From Mesostigma viride (Eukaryota; Streptophyta; Mesostigmatophyceae; Mesostigmatales; Mesostigmataceae): DNA of 64,000 nucleotides. Of this stretch, positions 41,647-52,221 are shown piece after piece (the stretch's first letter is position 1; the number at the start of each line of letters is the position of its first letter). The stretch spans positions 109,646 through 173,645 of the forward strand of contig RPFO01000154.1 of the NCBI GenBank assembly GCA_009746045.1, written 5' to 3'. Below the pieces are notes generated by a model. It worked only from the letters and a program-made list of their open reading frames with translations, had not been told where the DNA came from and made no database searches. The position numbers and the translations under genes are program-made.

Positions 41647-44600
41647 GTGTCCCAATGTCCAGGAAAAGGCCTCAATTGAGGCCTTTTTTATATTGGGTGT
41701 TGCATATAACCAAACAAACTTTATTCCAAATATGAGCAAAGGACATCCATTATTATGATTGTTTTGGGGTTCCCAGCACTTAAGGGGAGGGGACATGCCT
41801 AAAGGGCACTTTTCTGGAAACCATACCTATGCATGTGCAAAAAATCCAATGATGATTGGGGACCATAAATATGATTAAAAAAAAATTTTCCAGCCACTTG
41901 GGGGGGGTACTAGCCCCCACCATACACCGGTAACGCGCTAAAAATAGAAAAAGACGCTATTTTAGTCACATTTTCCCTAGGACAATGGGCAAACATATTG
42001 GGACCAAATCATATATTCCCGCATAGTTCCCCCACTTTTGAGAAATTCTACCTAATTGGGACCAAGAAATAAGAATGTTTACTCACGTTGATGGATTTCC
42101 CGCAAAACAGGTACTTTTTTAATCAAAAAAAAAAAAATCAAATCATAAACACATCATATCGTGCTCCACCATATATTCCCAAATATTACAGGTGGGGGGA
42201 CATGCAGCCCCAAATTTTCAGGTCATTCTGACGAGCGCAGCTCTAGTTGATGGATTTCCTAGGTAGCCACCTGTGACGAAGCTAAGGGAGGTTTCTTAGT
42301 GTATCTTACACCATAAACACCCCTTTATCCATCCAAACCATGCAAAAACTGGCCAAACCACATGCTGCCAACCTCTGCACATACGGTACCTCCTATGTTC
42401 AAGGTTTGACGCCATTCTGACAAGAACTGCCCAAGTTACAACCATTCCAAGACGGCCACCCATGTGGACTCTACAAGGAAATTAGAGTAACCATTCAGCC
42501 ACACTAGCACCTCCTTCTTCATCAAGGACATCTGCAAACTGACCAAAGCACACATAATTAACTCTTGCACGCTGACGGCAACGCATGCTCAACGTGGGGG
42601 GTCATTGTGACAAGAACTACTCAAGTTGATGGGTTTCCTATATGACCACCTGACAAGGCGCTAAGGACCACTCAGTAAGTTAGTAACCCCACAGTGCCAC
42701 TTCGTATGCCATCCAACATGCACCAAAACCATGCTGAGTATGTTTACAATGTACGAAGGGGTGGCCACGCTCCTCATATGTCTTCATCATCCCTCCAGCA
42801 TGGCCAGCCTTGTAAATATGTTCATAGCCTTGACGATGGTAGCCCTAATATGCCTAAGCAGCATTTCCTATGTTTCTCCTAGGTTAGAGTGTAAGGTTGA
42901 TGAAAACCAAGCTAATCAACTCAACAACACCTCCTAAACTGTCCTCCCCGGCATGGATGACAAACTGGGACTATGGAGGGCAAGGAACCAAGTAGGAACA
43001 TGGTATATATAGCTTGCATGCAGTCATGCATGTCAACCATGGTTGGCTCAGCACATTGTAGTCTTGTCACATCATCATAACAAAGGAAAGCTCAAACAAC
43101 CATTGGTGACAGCTATCTACATGCAGTCACACATATGCAATATCTCCAACATCATCATCACTAAAACACTTCCATCCCTGCACGATAAAATTCAAAGAAA
43201 CCATTGGCGGCCCTTCAGCGCATGAGCGCTGTGATGCCGCTGAGAAGAGAGGGTGCGTCACTCTCACACAACAAGAAGCGTCCATACGCACAACATCCTT
43301 GCCGGAACACGTTTTATGAAATGCCTTATACCTTCCCGAAGAGCTATAGGCTGCGACTGAAGCGGCCCTGATCACGACATCAACGAAAACAATCTAAAGC
43401 TGCCAGGTATTCGACAACACAACGGCAAGCGACGGCGAGATAGCTGGCGGAAACGGCCCAAAAAGAACGCAAAAAACCTCGAACGATGAGCTCATAGAAG
43501 AAAGCACTGATAGCAGATAACATTCGCGACAAACCTGTACCTCGCTCTCGTAAATCCCTCGCCCAGGCGCGCAACAACCGCCGTTCTTCCATGGACAGGT
43601 CAGACACGCACTGCGCAGGTCTGAACAATTACTTACCGATTATGGCCGAAAATCTGGCAAAAAGCACCAGCTCGGTTTAGAATTCGATGCAAAGGGTATT
43701 AACGCCTGCTTCACGGTCAAAACAACCCTAAAAACCGCGATTTTACTGCCGCTATCATGAATTCTATTTTATTCCGCGCGACCAAAAAATTCAGATTACC
43801 CCCCATGCCGATGGCATTAAAAAACAACAGCGATATTGTAAACCAGCTGATTTCCGCCACAAACTAACATCATAAACTCATCGTCTTTTAGATTCGAGTA
43901 AAATTTTTGCATTTCGCCTGCCCTAGTGTGGTAGTTTCGCCTGAACGCAGTCGCCATGGCCACTTCTGCAATGGGTGCGCGCACCGTGCACGTGAAATTT
44001 ATGACCTTCGGTACCGGCGCGAATTTTTTGGCGCCAAAAAATTCGGGCATGTCCCGTCCCCTTAACATCAGTCATACAGCCCCAATACCTATTTAATTAT
44101 GATTTTATAAAACAGGGTGTTGCTGCGGCGGCACCATGAACACAACATGACCATAGATACATGCATGAAAAAGGCAATAGTGCTCAGTTCCCTATGCATC
44201 TAACGTGTCTTAAGGGTCTTGCAAGGCTTTCCCGTGACCCGATAAGCATGGCAAGGCATGGCATGCTCCCCAAGGGACCACACACACCCACTTGCACGGC
44301 CGGGGCAGTCGCGAAGCACTGCAGGCAGTAATAGCCTGCCATGGGTATTGCACGTAACTACGAAGAATCCACAGCCTCTATTGCAACCCACACAAGGATC
44401 ATGCATTATCATGACAGTTGTGAACTGCAAAGCGCTTAAATTCGCTCACCAAGCCCCTATACCTATGCACTTATGATATTTTCTAACAAGGTGTAGCACA
44501 TGAACAGCATGGCAAGATATAATAAGAGCATGAATGGACACTCATACCCAGTTCTCGGACCTCTAACCCATTTCTTGGTACTTGCAAGGCTTGCCTGTGA

Positions 44601-45695
44601 CATGAGCAGCGCAGCAGGAACTATCATGCTTCTTACAGAAAGCACGCACGCTTACACAACGGGCCCCATCCGCAGAGCGCAGCACTACGTAATAACCTGC
44701 CTTGAAGTCACACCGGCCAGGTGCCGGTAAACAACAAAAAACTGGCAGCGTTACAAACCACACGATGATATAAACCTTCTCCCACCTGGATGCACTCAAC
44801 TTTCACACGCATCGACACATGGCATCATGAAGCGCGCACTAACGCGGGCAGTGGAGGTGGCTGCGACAGGAACGCTGGTCAAACTCGACTTTTTTACGCT
44901 CTCCGGGACCAGGGCAGGCTGCTCCTCCTGCCGGACAGTAGCTCCATGCATCGTCCATGGACGCATGAAAACGGCTGCCAGCGCCCGGGCCAGCGCTGCT
45001 TGCGTACGAGCGCTGCCATAGCCGGGCGCGCGCGCGTTCTCGCTGTGCGCAACCCTGTTTTTCCTACCTAAAAACACCCCTTCTCTACCTACGGATACAC
45101 GCCAGAAGGCTCGAATATAACCAGCGCCCCTTTAGACACGGCTGCCCCAACATCCCCCCCCGCCGTTCCGCTAGTCTCCTTCCCAGCATATCGAAGCACC
45201 GGCCTGCTGGCAGGCGCACTATCAACGCCATCTACGCCCCATCTGAAGTTCACTAACCTGGCATTCAGCACACAAATAACGACCCCACGAATTTATAAAC
45301 CGACTTTTGACCCATTTAGCGGTCGGGCTAGCTTCATGGATAATTTATCTGCCCAACGCGCTCCATACTGCTCGAAATGATGCACGGACGTGGCCATACG
45401 GTCTATTTTACTCGAGGCCGCCATGGTCGTGCATTCGTGAAAATTCGTCGTCTTGTTGCACGAAAGTGGCCAAAATAGGTACTTTTCCACCTCACGTATT
45501 TTCCAGTAACCGTCGACCCCTGTCGACCCCAACGGGTCAGGACGCTCAGCACATATACCAGATTCGCGCCACTGGGGCCGGACGGCCCATAGGACCGGTC
45601 CTTCCCGCCAAAATACCGTACCCCATGTGATCTTGGTGAAAAAGGCCTCAATTGAGCCAAAAGGCCTCAATTGAGGCCTCTGGACACTGAGACAC
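41647..45695. mobile_element. Possible 4-kb DNA element with about 40-bp inverted ends
   Basis: The left end GTGTCCCAATGTCCAGG leads into the palindrome AGGCCTCAATTGAGGCCT (41669-41686). The right end mirrors this with the same palindrome at 45662-45679, followed by the complement of GTGTCTCAGTGTCCAG ending about 45695. The palindrome is partly repeated at 45638. Inside, 41700-43200 has no coding signal. The minus strand at 43380-45697 holds several short frames, two of which are related Cys-rich segments (44200-44430 and 44563-44799, both with VTGKPCK). No transposase family is recognised and the target duplication is not clear. Confidence 0.45.
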
Positions 45696-45984
45696 AAGGC
45701 GTAGCCTCAGATGTTGCTTCAGGGCTCAGCGCTGCCGCCGGCCAGGCTGCGCTGCGTCGTGGTGCGTTTGTTTATTGCCATAATAATAATCAGGGAGACA
45801 ACCAGTCTAGGCCAGAAATCGGGAGAATCCAGACCATGGTAGCTCGAGCCTGCCGTTATCTTTTCCGCGTTTTCGAGTCCTTCATGATGATATGAATATG
45901 AATGGAGATGGACTAGTTGTCTCACTTCATGGAAATCCGTACCCAAGTGTGCATTGAAATTATGGCTGGCTTACGTGTAGAGCG

Positions 45985-46315
45985 GGACTCCCCATGGATG
46001 ATGCATTAAGAATTTAGCCCAGCTCTGCCTACTATGCAGAGAGCTAAGTACTCTCTGCTGAGAAGCCATGCCCTAGCCATTGTTTTGCCATTCTGATCTT
46101 CCACCCCATGCATGTCCGCACCTTAGGCGCTGGAATACAAGTAGTGGTGCACTTTGTGCACCCAGAGCAGGTGTAGTTTACTTGCACCCTACCCTTGCAG
46201 GAAGTATAGCCCAGAATGTATTAAATTAAAGCCATATGCCCCTAAGTTCTCAGGGATATGTGCTACATGTACTCCCAACGAAGATAGGTTACAATTTAAT
46301 TTAGCTTAATTTTAT
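45985..46315 (+). mobile_element. C-type LINE 3'-end insertion
   Basis: A 331-bp C-type 3' region with hairpin and AT tail is flanked by the 10-bp repeat GTGTAGAGCG (45975-45984, 46316-46325), inserted into the Penelope-like fragment. Confidence 0.85.
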
Positions 46316-46640
46316 GTGTAGAGCGACTATAGTAGATGACCTAGACTGTGTGGGCGGAAACAGCTTGAACAGGGCGCGTGTTTCGAGCCTAACCGGCCGG
46401 GAGTGTCTAGTGGTGAGCACCATTGCTGCGACTGCTCTCCCACCATTTGCGAGGAATTACCCGCAAATGGATCGAAAACCACTGAAAAGGTCTAGATAGT
46501 CAGTCATTACGTTACCCATGCCATGTTTCCAAACGTCCAAGAACTGCACACAGTGCAAAGGCAAAAATCCGGAGGACATCACTTTCAAATGTGCGACGGG
46601 AACCAAAAGCCCGCGTATGCCAGAAATCATCATGATAAGT

Positions 46641-46701
46641 CACTCCCACTGAGGACTTATGCTCACGTGACGCAGTCACGTGTCTATTAATTAATTAATT
46701 A
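46641..46701 (+). mobile_element. 61-bp LINE A 3'-end insertion
   Basis: Only CACTCCCACTGAGGACTTAT, the terminal hairpin and the TTAA tail are present, flanked by the perfect 12-bp repeat ATCATGATAAGT (46629-46640, 46702-46713). Confidence 0.9.
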
Positions 46702-46811
46702 ATCATGATAAGTACTGCAGCGACACGACGGTGCGGACAACGAATCCAGTGCCAAGCTCGGAACGGTTGCAAAGCAGATATGGCATCACAGGGTTCAGAT
46801 GTGCTCGCCAC

Positions 46812-47330
46812 AATATATTGCGTAATAGCTTTGAGAAAGTATATCAGCAAGTGCTTCTTAGAAAGACGAAGCGATTGTGATAGTCACGCCAAAATTTGGG
46901 GCCCTGACATGAAAGTTATGGGCGCCGCCGTCAGCCATGGCTATCTGGTGGCTCGTCAAGTGGTAGTTAACCTGTTTTTTTTTTTTTTAGAACGCGATAT
47001 ACTGCAGATGATGCCTAGCTTTATTTAGTTATGTTGTGCCCATGCAGGGAGTAACTCTCTGCTGAGACGCCATGCCCTAGCTTTTTTTTGTATAGCTATG
47101 CTGATCTTCCCCCCCATGACAGGCTTCCCCTTCGCTGGGCATAGCTTGAAGATCATGGGGATGCACGTGCCCTGGTGCACCTAGAGCAAGGGTCCTTTAC
47201 ATCCCCACCCTTGCAGGAATTAGTAGCTTAGGATGTATGATAGGCCATATGCCCCCTCTCAAGGGCTATGTGCTACATATACTCCCAACGGAGTTATGTT
47301 ACAATTCAATTCAATTCAATTCAATACTGT
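46812..47330 (+). mobile_element. ORF1-only element with inverted 5' segment
   Basis: Positions 46812-46955 are the reverse complement of the ORF1-only leader (landmarks CAATATATTGCG, AAAGACGAAGCG, AGCCATGGCTA). After a T-run, 46999-47330 is the C-type 3' region in plus orientation, with hairpin and a (CAATT)n tail. An inverted 5' part joined to a direct 3' part is the structure produced by twin priming. Confidence 0.65.
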
Positions 47331-48171
47331 GTTGTAAGCTATTTATAGAACACGTCATAACATCTAGGGAATTTTTTTTTCATAGTCATGTGTATACTTA
47401 ATTCCTGAAAGCCCATAAATCAAAGGATTTTTTGAGCTACTCAGACCTACAAAATGCTAATTCATTAGAGAGATACACTGGTTTGGATACAGGGGGGTCT
47501 GACCATATATGACCGCGATTTGTTGACCCTAGGTCACAAGTCATGTGCTTATTCACAAATGGTTCATGAAAAAAATCTGGCTTCTTGCACGAGCTATGGG
47601 CAACATATGCAGGCTCTGTGAAACAAAACTCAGGCCCATTGGGCCACTGGAGCTATTTTTTATTAGCATTACAATTACAACGCAGTACAACGCAGTGGGA
47701 AAAATGAGAGCCCTTCACAACATGACCCAACGACACGAGCCCCATTAATTAATTAATTAATTAATTAATTAATAGACACGTGACTGCGACACGAGCCCCA
47801 TAAACGGGGATATCATGAGCTAGGAGGGTCAAAACGTTGAAAATAGGAGTTGTATAAGTTATACAGCATCAAACATGCATCAAACATCATGACTGGATGA
47901 CATAATATGACCGAATCAGGCAGCCATAGCCAAAGTATCATCCACTCTCACAACGTGTTGAGCACATGCCTCGTGGGAAGGGAGGCACTGGGTTTTCATT
48001 CCATAACGTGTGCAACACTGAAAGAAAGAGGCATGTGTAATACAAGGCTTGGATAGGTTGAGTGATCCATGAGCTTACATGCAGGCAAAGATGAAGCTGG
48101 AATGCATGCTAGCAAATGGTGGCAAGATGCTAACAACGCATGATTATACACCATGGTTATGGGCACCTAGT
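47331..48171. other. Unassigned stretch with a 43-bp LINE A insertion
   Basis: No gene is visible. The only clear feature is the micro-insertion at 47746-47788, listed separately. Confidence 0.35.
47746..47788 (-). mobile_element. 43-bp LINE A 3'-end insertion
   Basis: On the minus strand the insert is CGCAGTCACGTGTCTA plus a TTAA tail: half of the terminal hairpin and nothing more. It is flanked by the perfect 13-bp repeat ACACGAGCCCCAT (47733-47745, 47789-47801). Confidence 0.9.
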
Positions 48172-48376
48172 AGTAATGAAGGAGACCACCCCCAAGCCTG
48201 TGGGGGCTCCGCGTGTGACCAAGTATGGCATTCATAGCGATTCGGGCCGCGGTGCCCACACCCCTGTAACTAGGACCTAGATAGCTTATACCATCCATTC
48301 CATCCCATGTTCCCCTCCCACTGAGGACTTATGCTCACGTGACGCAGTCACGTGTCTATTAATTAATTAATTAATA
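48172..48376 (+). mobile_element. LINE A 3' fragment
   Basis: The block AAGGAGACCACCCCCAAGCC to the hairpin and TTAA tail is almost identical to 13165-13372. The target duplication was not found. Confidence 0.85.
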
Positions 48377-50054
48377 CTTACGCCTGCAAGCACTATTAAT
48401 TAAGCCGGTGGCAGAGGCCATTTCCAGGAAAATACAGCATACCGTAGCAATAGCCACGGTCACGCCTTACGCTATTTGCAGGCACCATCATGCCCGGAGC
48501 TACCCAATAAAAGTCTGCACAAATCTCGGTTTAGCCGAGAGTCCGGGCGTTCGGAATGAATAAACATGTGTTAAGAAGTCGAAACACCATGGAAATACCA
48601 AGCATGGTGCCGCATCAGACCCTATGTAGTCTTGCCGTAATAATATGTATGCCGGTTTCCAGGGTTTCCGCATGAAAGTTGGGTGAGAAACTGGAAAAAT
48701 CTACGTTTTCTTTGCCCCAGTACCTCAACAAACTCGAAGAAACCTAATTATCAACCTTTGAACGCATCATCATGGGTGATTTGGTTGATCAAGAAAGCCA
48801 ACTGGCGTTGCGAATAATATTAGATGCAATGGATGTTAAAAATCGGGATTGTCGTGTTGACGGCGCTCGTGCCACCCAACAGCCACTGAAATTCGCGCGA
48901 AAACTGGCGAGATCTACCTGCCGCCATCGCCGTCGTCTTCACCTTCGTCCCGCAAAAATGCCTGATTTCAGTGGTACATATTTGTTTGCAGCTGTCACAA
49001 AAAAAATCCAAAAAATACCAGGATTTTTTCTTGAGTTCTACGGGATGTAAGGAGGCCGTCCACCTAGTTTCAGACCGAAAATCTCGTATCTACTGTGCCT
49101 GCCACGTGTCAGATTACAACGCGATACATCGCGTTCTAACCCTACAACGCGATACATCGCGTAGTAAAAAACACGGGTTAAAGTGCTTGGTATTGGTTGG
49201 TTGTATTGCACCCACAGTGTTGCGCCCCAGCACCATGTTGTGGATAGAGCGCTCTGTGGCCTGCCCACATGTGGCAGTGAGAGAAGCTAGGGCGCCCTCG
49301 GGCCTCCTCGTTGTGTACAGTCGTTTAAGGTTCCTTTACTTTGTATTGGCACCCACGTGACGCAGTCACGTGATAATTAATATATCCACCCCACTGCGGG
49401 ACTTATGCTCATGTGACGCAGTCTAAGTGTAAGAATTAAGGAAGTTACCCTTCATCCCTGATTGATGCACAACAAGTAGGGAGTGCAGGGACCACCGCCT
49501 ACTCTTATTGGCTTGAACTAAAGGCAGGCCATGTGCAGGTTGATTAAAACGCAGGCCACTAGCTGCTCACTGGAAGAGTCTAACGACTTAGCACAGTGGG
49601 TGAAATAAAGCTCCGTCACAGCAAAAGCATAGCGGATGCAGTAAGGCTGCTCCATCGTCCAGAGGCCAGTGACGTACAGATAGGCTTGGAACTCATTGGG
49701 AGGCGCCGGTTTGGGAAAATGTAAAGACCTCTCCCGGAGCCTGAGGGGATTTCCCAGGGTACGCACCCATCCCTTCGCGCCAATGTTCTGGTCTATGGCC
49801 ACCTTCTGGCGGCCCGCTTACGTCAGCAGAACAAGGCCCCGCCAATATGCACCGGTCCCACCCCTGTGGACGCGTAGGGGGCCGACAGGATGGCCACCGG
49901 TTGTGTCACTACCCTACATGGCCGCAGGCCACGACCACAGGCGATTACCAACAGCCAGGACAAGTAGCCTTGGCAACAGGCTTTGACCACATGCCATGAC
50001 CAACAACAAGGACAGATAGCCTTGGCCACAGGCTTTGACCACAGGTCTACAAAC
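48377..50054. other. Mostly non-genic stretch
   Basis: Features seen are two copies of the near-palindrome ACGCGATACATCGCGT (49118-49133, 49145-49160), two degraded LINE A-type hairpins (CACGTGACGCAGTCACGTG near 49352, ATGTGACGCAGTC near 49410), and a GGCCACAGGCTTTGACCACA duplication near 49970-50045. The minus frame 49518-49802 (94 residues) has no recognised domain. Confidence 0.35.
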
Positions 50055-51353
50055 CTACACCGCCTCCCCGGCCACCCCCCCCGTCTCGTCACCCTCCTTC
50101 CCCTCCTTTACCCCCCCCTCGGCAGCCGCTGCTTCCTTTGGCCCCCCCTCCTTTTCCTTGGTTTCCGCGCCAGTGGCCGCGTCCCCTTTTTCTGCCCCAG
50201 TGCTGCTGTCGGGTGCCCCCCCCGCCGCCCCCCCCTTCGCAAGCGCTTTCTTCCACGTGGTGACGGCGTCAAAGAGCTCCCCGGCGCCCACCGCGTCGCG
50301 CACACGCAGCGCAAACGTGCCCATGGACGGCGCGCCACTGCTGGCGCCCGTGTCCGTGCCGTCGCCAGCGGCGCAGTTGACCGCCGCAAAGCTGATCCCC
50401 CGGTTCTCCATGCGCGTGACCGTCATGTCCGCAAACAGCGGCGCGTTCAGGAGGAGACGCAGGTTGCCCTTGGCGCGCATAACCAGCCTGGCGCCCGTCA
50501 CGGGTTTTTCCTCCTCGCCTTCCGATTGGCCGCGCTTCACGTTCAATTTTAGCTCGCCCCGCCCCCGCTCCTTCCACGCCCCCCCTTCCACGAATTCAAA
50601 CAGGGATGCTTCGACCATGTACACCGCCTCCTCGCCTTCCTCGCCCGTGAGCAACGGCTCGCCGGACATCTTCACGGCGGGCGCGGACGCGCCGCCCGCG
50701 TCGGAGCGGAAGGGCGTCGTGCTTTGCCCGCCGAAGAGCGCCACGGGCGCGCCGTTGGAGCTGCCGAAGACGGAGGACAGGGAGGGGAACGCGGAGCTTG
50801 GCGACGTGGCGGCACCGAACAGCGAGAATGGGGTGGTTGAAGTGGAGGCACCTCCGTTGGCGGTTGCCGCAAACGCATTCGAGAACGCGTTCGGAACAGC
50901 GGAATGGGTGGAGAAAGCTCGCGGGGAGAAAGCTTTCGCGGAGCCGTCGTCTTTCTTTTCACCTTCATCTGACAAGGCTGACTCTGACTTTGAAGCGTCA
51001 TCCTTATCTTTCTCGCCATCTGCCGCTGCAGGCGCGGCCGCAGCTTCCGCTTTCTCCCCAGGCGTGGCAGAACCCTCCGCTGCAGGCTTCTCAGGTGCAG
51101 CAGCAGGAGCGGGCGCAAACTTAATGCCCGCAAAAGGATTTTTCGCAGCACCACTTGATCCCCCACCGGCATCGGCAGTGGGCCGGCGGGCCTTCACTAT
51201 TCTTCTCTTGGCCAGCACGTCTGCGCTTGCCTGCCGAAACGTTGCCCCGGCCTCATGCTCCTCTTCCTCATCCTCGCTGTCCTCCCTCTCTATATCATCT
51301 TTCGTGAGCTGCGCCTCAGGCGCACGCTTCTTGCGGCTCGGTTCGTCCGCCAT
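50055..51353 (-). CDS. NUP50: Nup50-like nucleoporin with C-terminal Ran-binding domain
   Basis: The single-exon frame gives 432 residues from the ATG at 51353. Residues 47-60 (LAKRRIVKARRPTA) and NPFAGIKF at 72-79 form the Nup2/Nup50 importin-binding motif. A charged low-complexity linker follows, then scattered FG sites (LFG 178-180, VFG 195-197, LFG 206-208). Residues 243-372 fit a Ran-binding domain: EASLFEFVE, WKERGRGELKL, GARLVMRAKGNLRLLLNAPL, TFALRVRDAVGAGELFDAV. It would act at the nuclear basket, speeding cargo release from importin-alpha. The C-terminal 60 residues are low complexity (Ala, Gly, Lys, Glu). It is divergent from the lumen-protein gene at 52222. Confidence 0.85.
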   Translation of the reverse strand: MADEPSRKKRAPEAQLTKDDIEREDSEDEEEEHEAGATFRQASADVLAKRRIVKARRPTADAGGGSSGAAKNPFAGIKFAPAPAAAPEKPAAEGSATPGEKAEAAAAPAAADGEKDKDDASKSESALSDEGEKKDDGSAKAFSPRAFSTHSAVPNAFSNAFAATANGGASTSTTPFSLFGAATSPSSAFPSLSSVFGSSNGAPVALFGGQSTTPFRSDAGGASAPAVKMSGEPLLTGEEGEEAVYMVEASLFEFVEGGAWKERGRGELKLNVKRGQSEGEEEKPVTGARLVMRAKGNLRLLLNAPLFADMTVTRMENRGISFAAVNCAAGDGTDTGASSGAPSMGTFALRVRDAVGAGELFDAVTTWKKALAKGGAAGGAPDSSTGAEKGDAATGAETKEKEGGPKEAAAAEGGVKEGKEGDETGGVAGEAV

Positions 51354-52221
51354 AGAGAAGTTGTTCGTGCTAATTGGTGGCTAAAGGAAACTTGCAATGC
51401 AGGAAGCAGTGCTTAATAATGATGCTCCATAACTTGCTCACGGCATACTCGATGTAGCGTCATTGCCCGGGAAGCCATGTTTGTGCCATGTGCGACAAAG
51501 GCATGGAGGTTGGGGTGCTAGGTATCAGTGATCGAGTGGGAATCAGTGATCGTTGCAACAAGGATGATCCAAGTAGAAACCAAGTCACTATCGTCTAATA
51601 CGTACTTGTAATACTACAATCTCTTGGAAACAACTACTGCTAGAATGCTGGAAGCGGAACCACCCACACTACTGCTCAAGCAGATATACGGAATTTACGG
51701 CTTGCGACTCATGTGCGACTTGCGAGGAATATGCTGTCAGTTGCTTCGCGTGGGCAACAACAACGCTGTAAGTTTCTTCACGGAATACGGATCCACGATT
51801 TTGCAAGGGGGGTCGGGCCGTCGGATCCTATCTTACCACCGATACTAAATATATCCGGCCTTCGGCCACTACTGTATAGATTCTCTGCTGCCCATGTGCG
51901 GCGTGGGACACAACAACAACAACAACAACAACATCCTATCTTGCCAGAGCCTGCCCAGGTGGCCGAGCACAGTTGAGTATCAGGGCGCGATCCCGCCGAT
52001 CTGGTAAGCCTCTGGTAGCAAGCAGTACGGGCCTACGGGCGCCCAGATTTTCATTGCCATCTTCTGCGTCACATGTGGCCGGCGTCGGCCACGTCTCCCT
52101 TCCATCACGCCTGACGCAGCACGTACGCCATTATCCAACCTAGCACGGCCATTTTTACTAGTCACACAGGCGGACATTATCCCTCGACTCTCGCCTTTCT
52201 TTCCAACTTCTTGTACCCATT
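51354..52221. promoter_or_regulatory. Divergent promoter region of NUP50-like and lumen-protein genes
   Basis: 868 bp separate two outward-facing genes. A (CAA)n run (51912-51932) with CTCTGCTGCCCATGTGCGGC beside it recurs inverted near 32262-32300, so a dispersed repeat lies within this region. No TATA box is obvious. Confidence 0.45.

Larger units (their letters stand above)
45799..46810 (-). mobile_element. Penelope-like element fragment, reverse orientation, with two inserts
   Basis: The minus strand matches the 3' 655 bp of the element at 56489-61715 almost from end to end. It is interrupted by a C-type LINE 3' end (45985-46315), a LINE A micro-insertion (46641-46701), and a short CTAGTTGTCTCACTTCAT segment near 45930. 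It ends at about 46810 against an inverted ORF1-only leader. Confidence 0.8.

Noticed and set aside
49518-49802. 94-residue minus-strand ORF
   Set aside because: Some segments look protein-like, but there is no domain, no splice support and no conserved neighbour.
50035-51384. 449-residue plus-strand ORF
   Set aside because: It is the antisense shadow of the NUP50-like gene, whose minus-strand frame has clear Nup50 and Ran-binding motifs.
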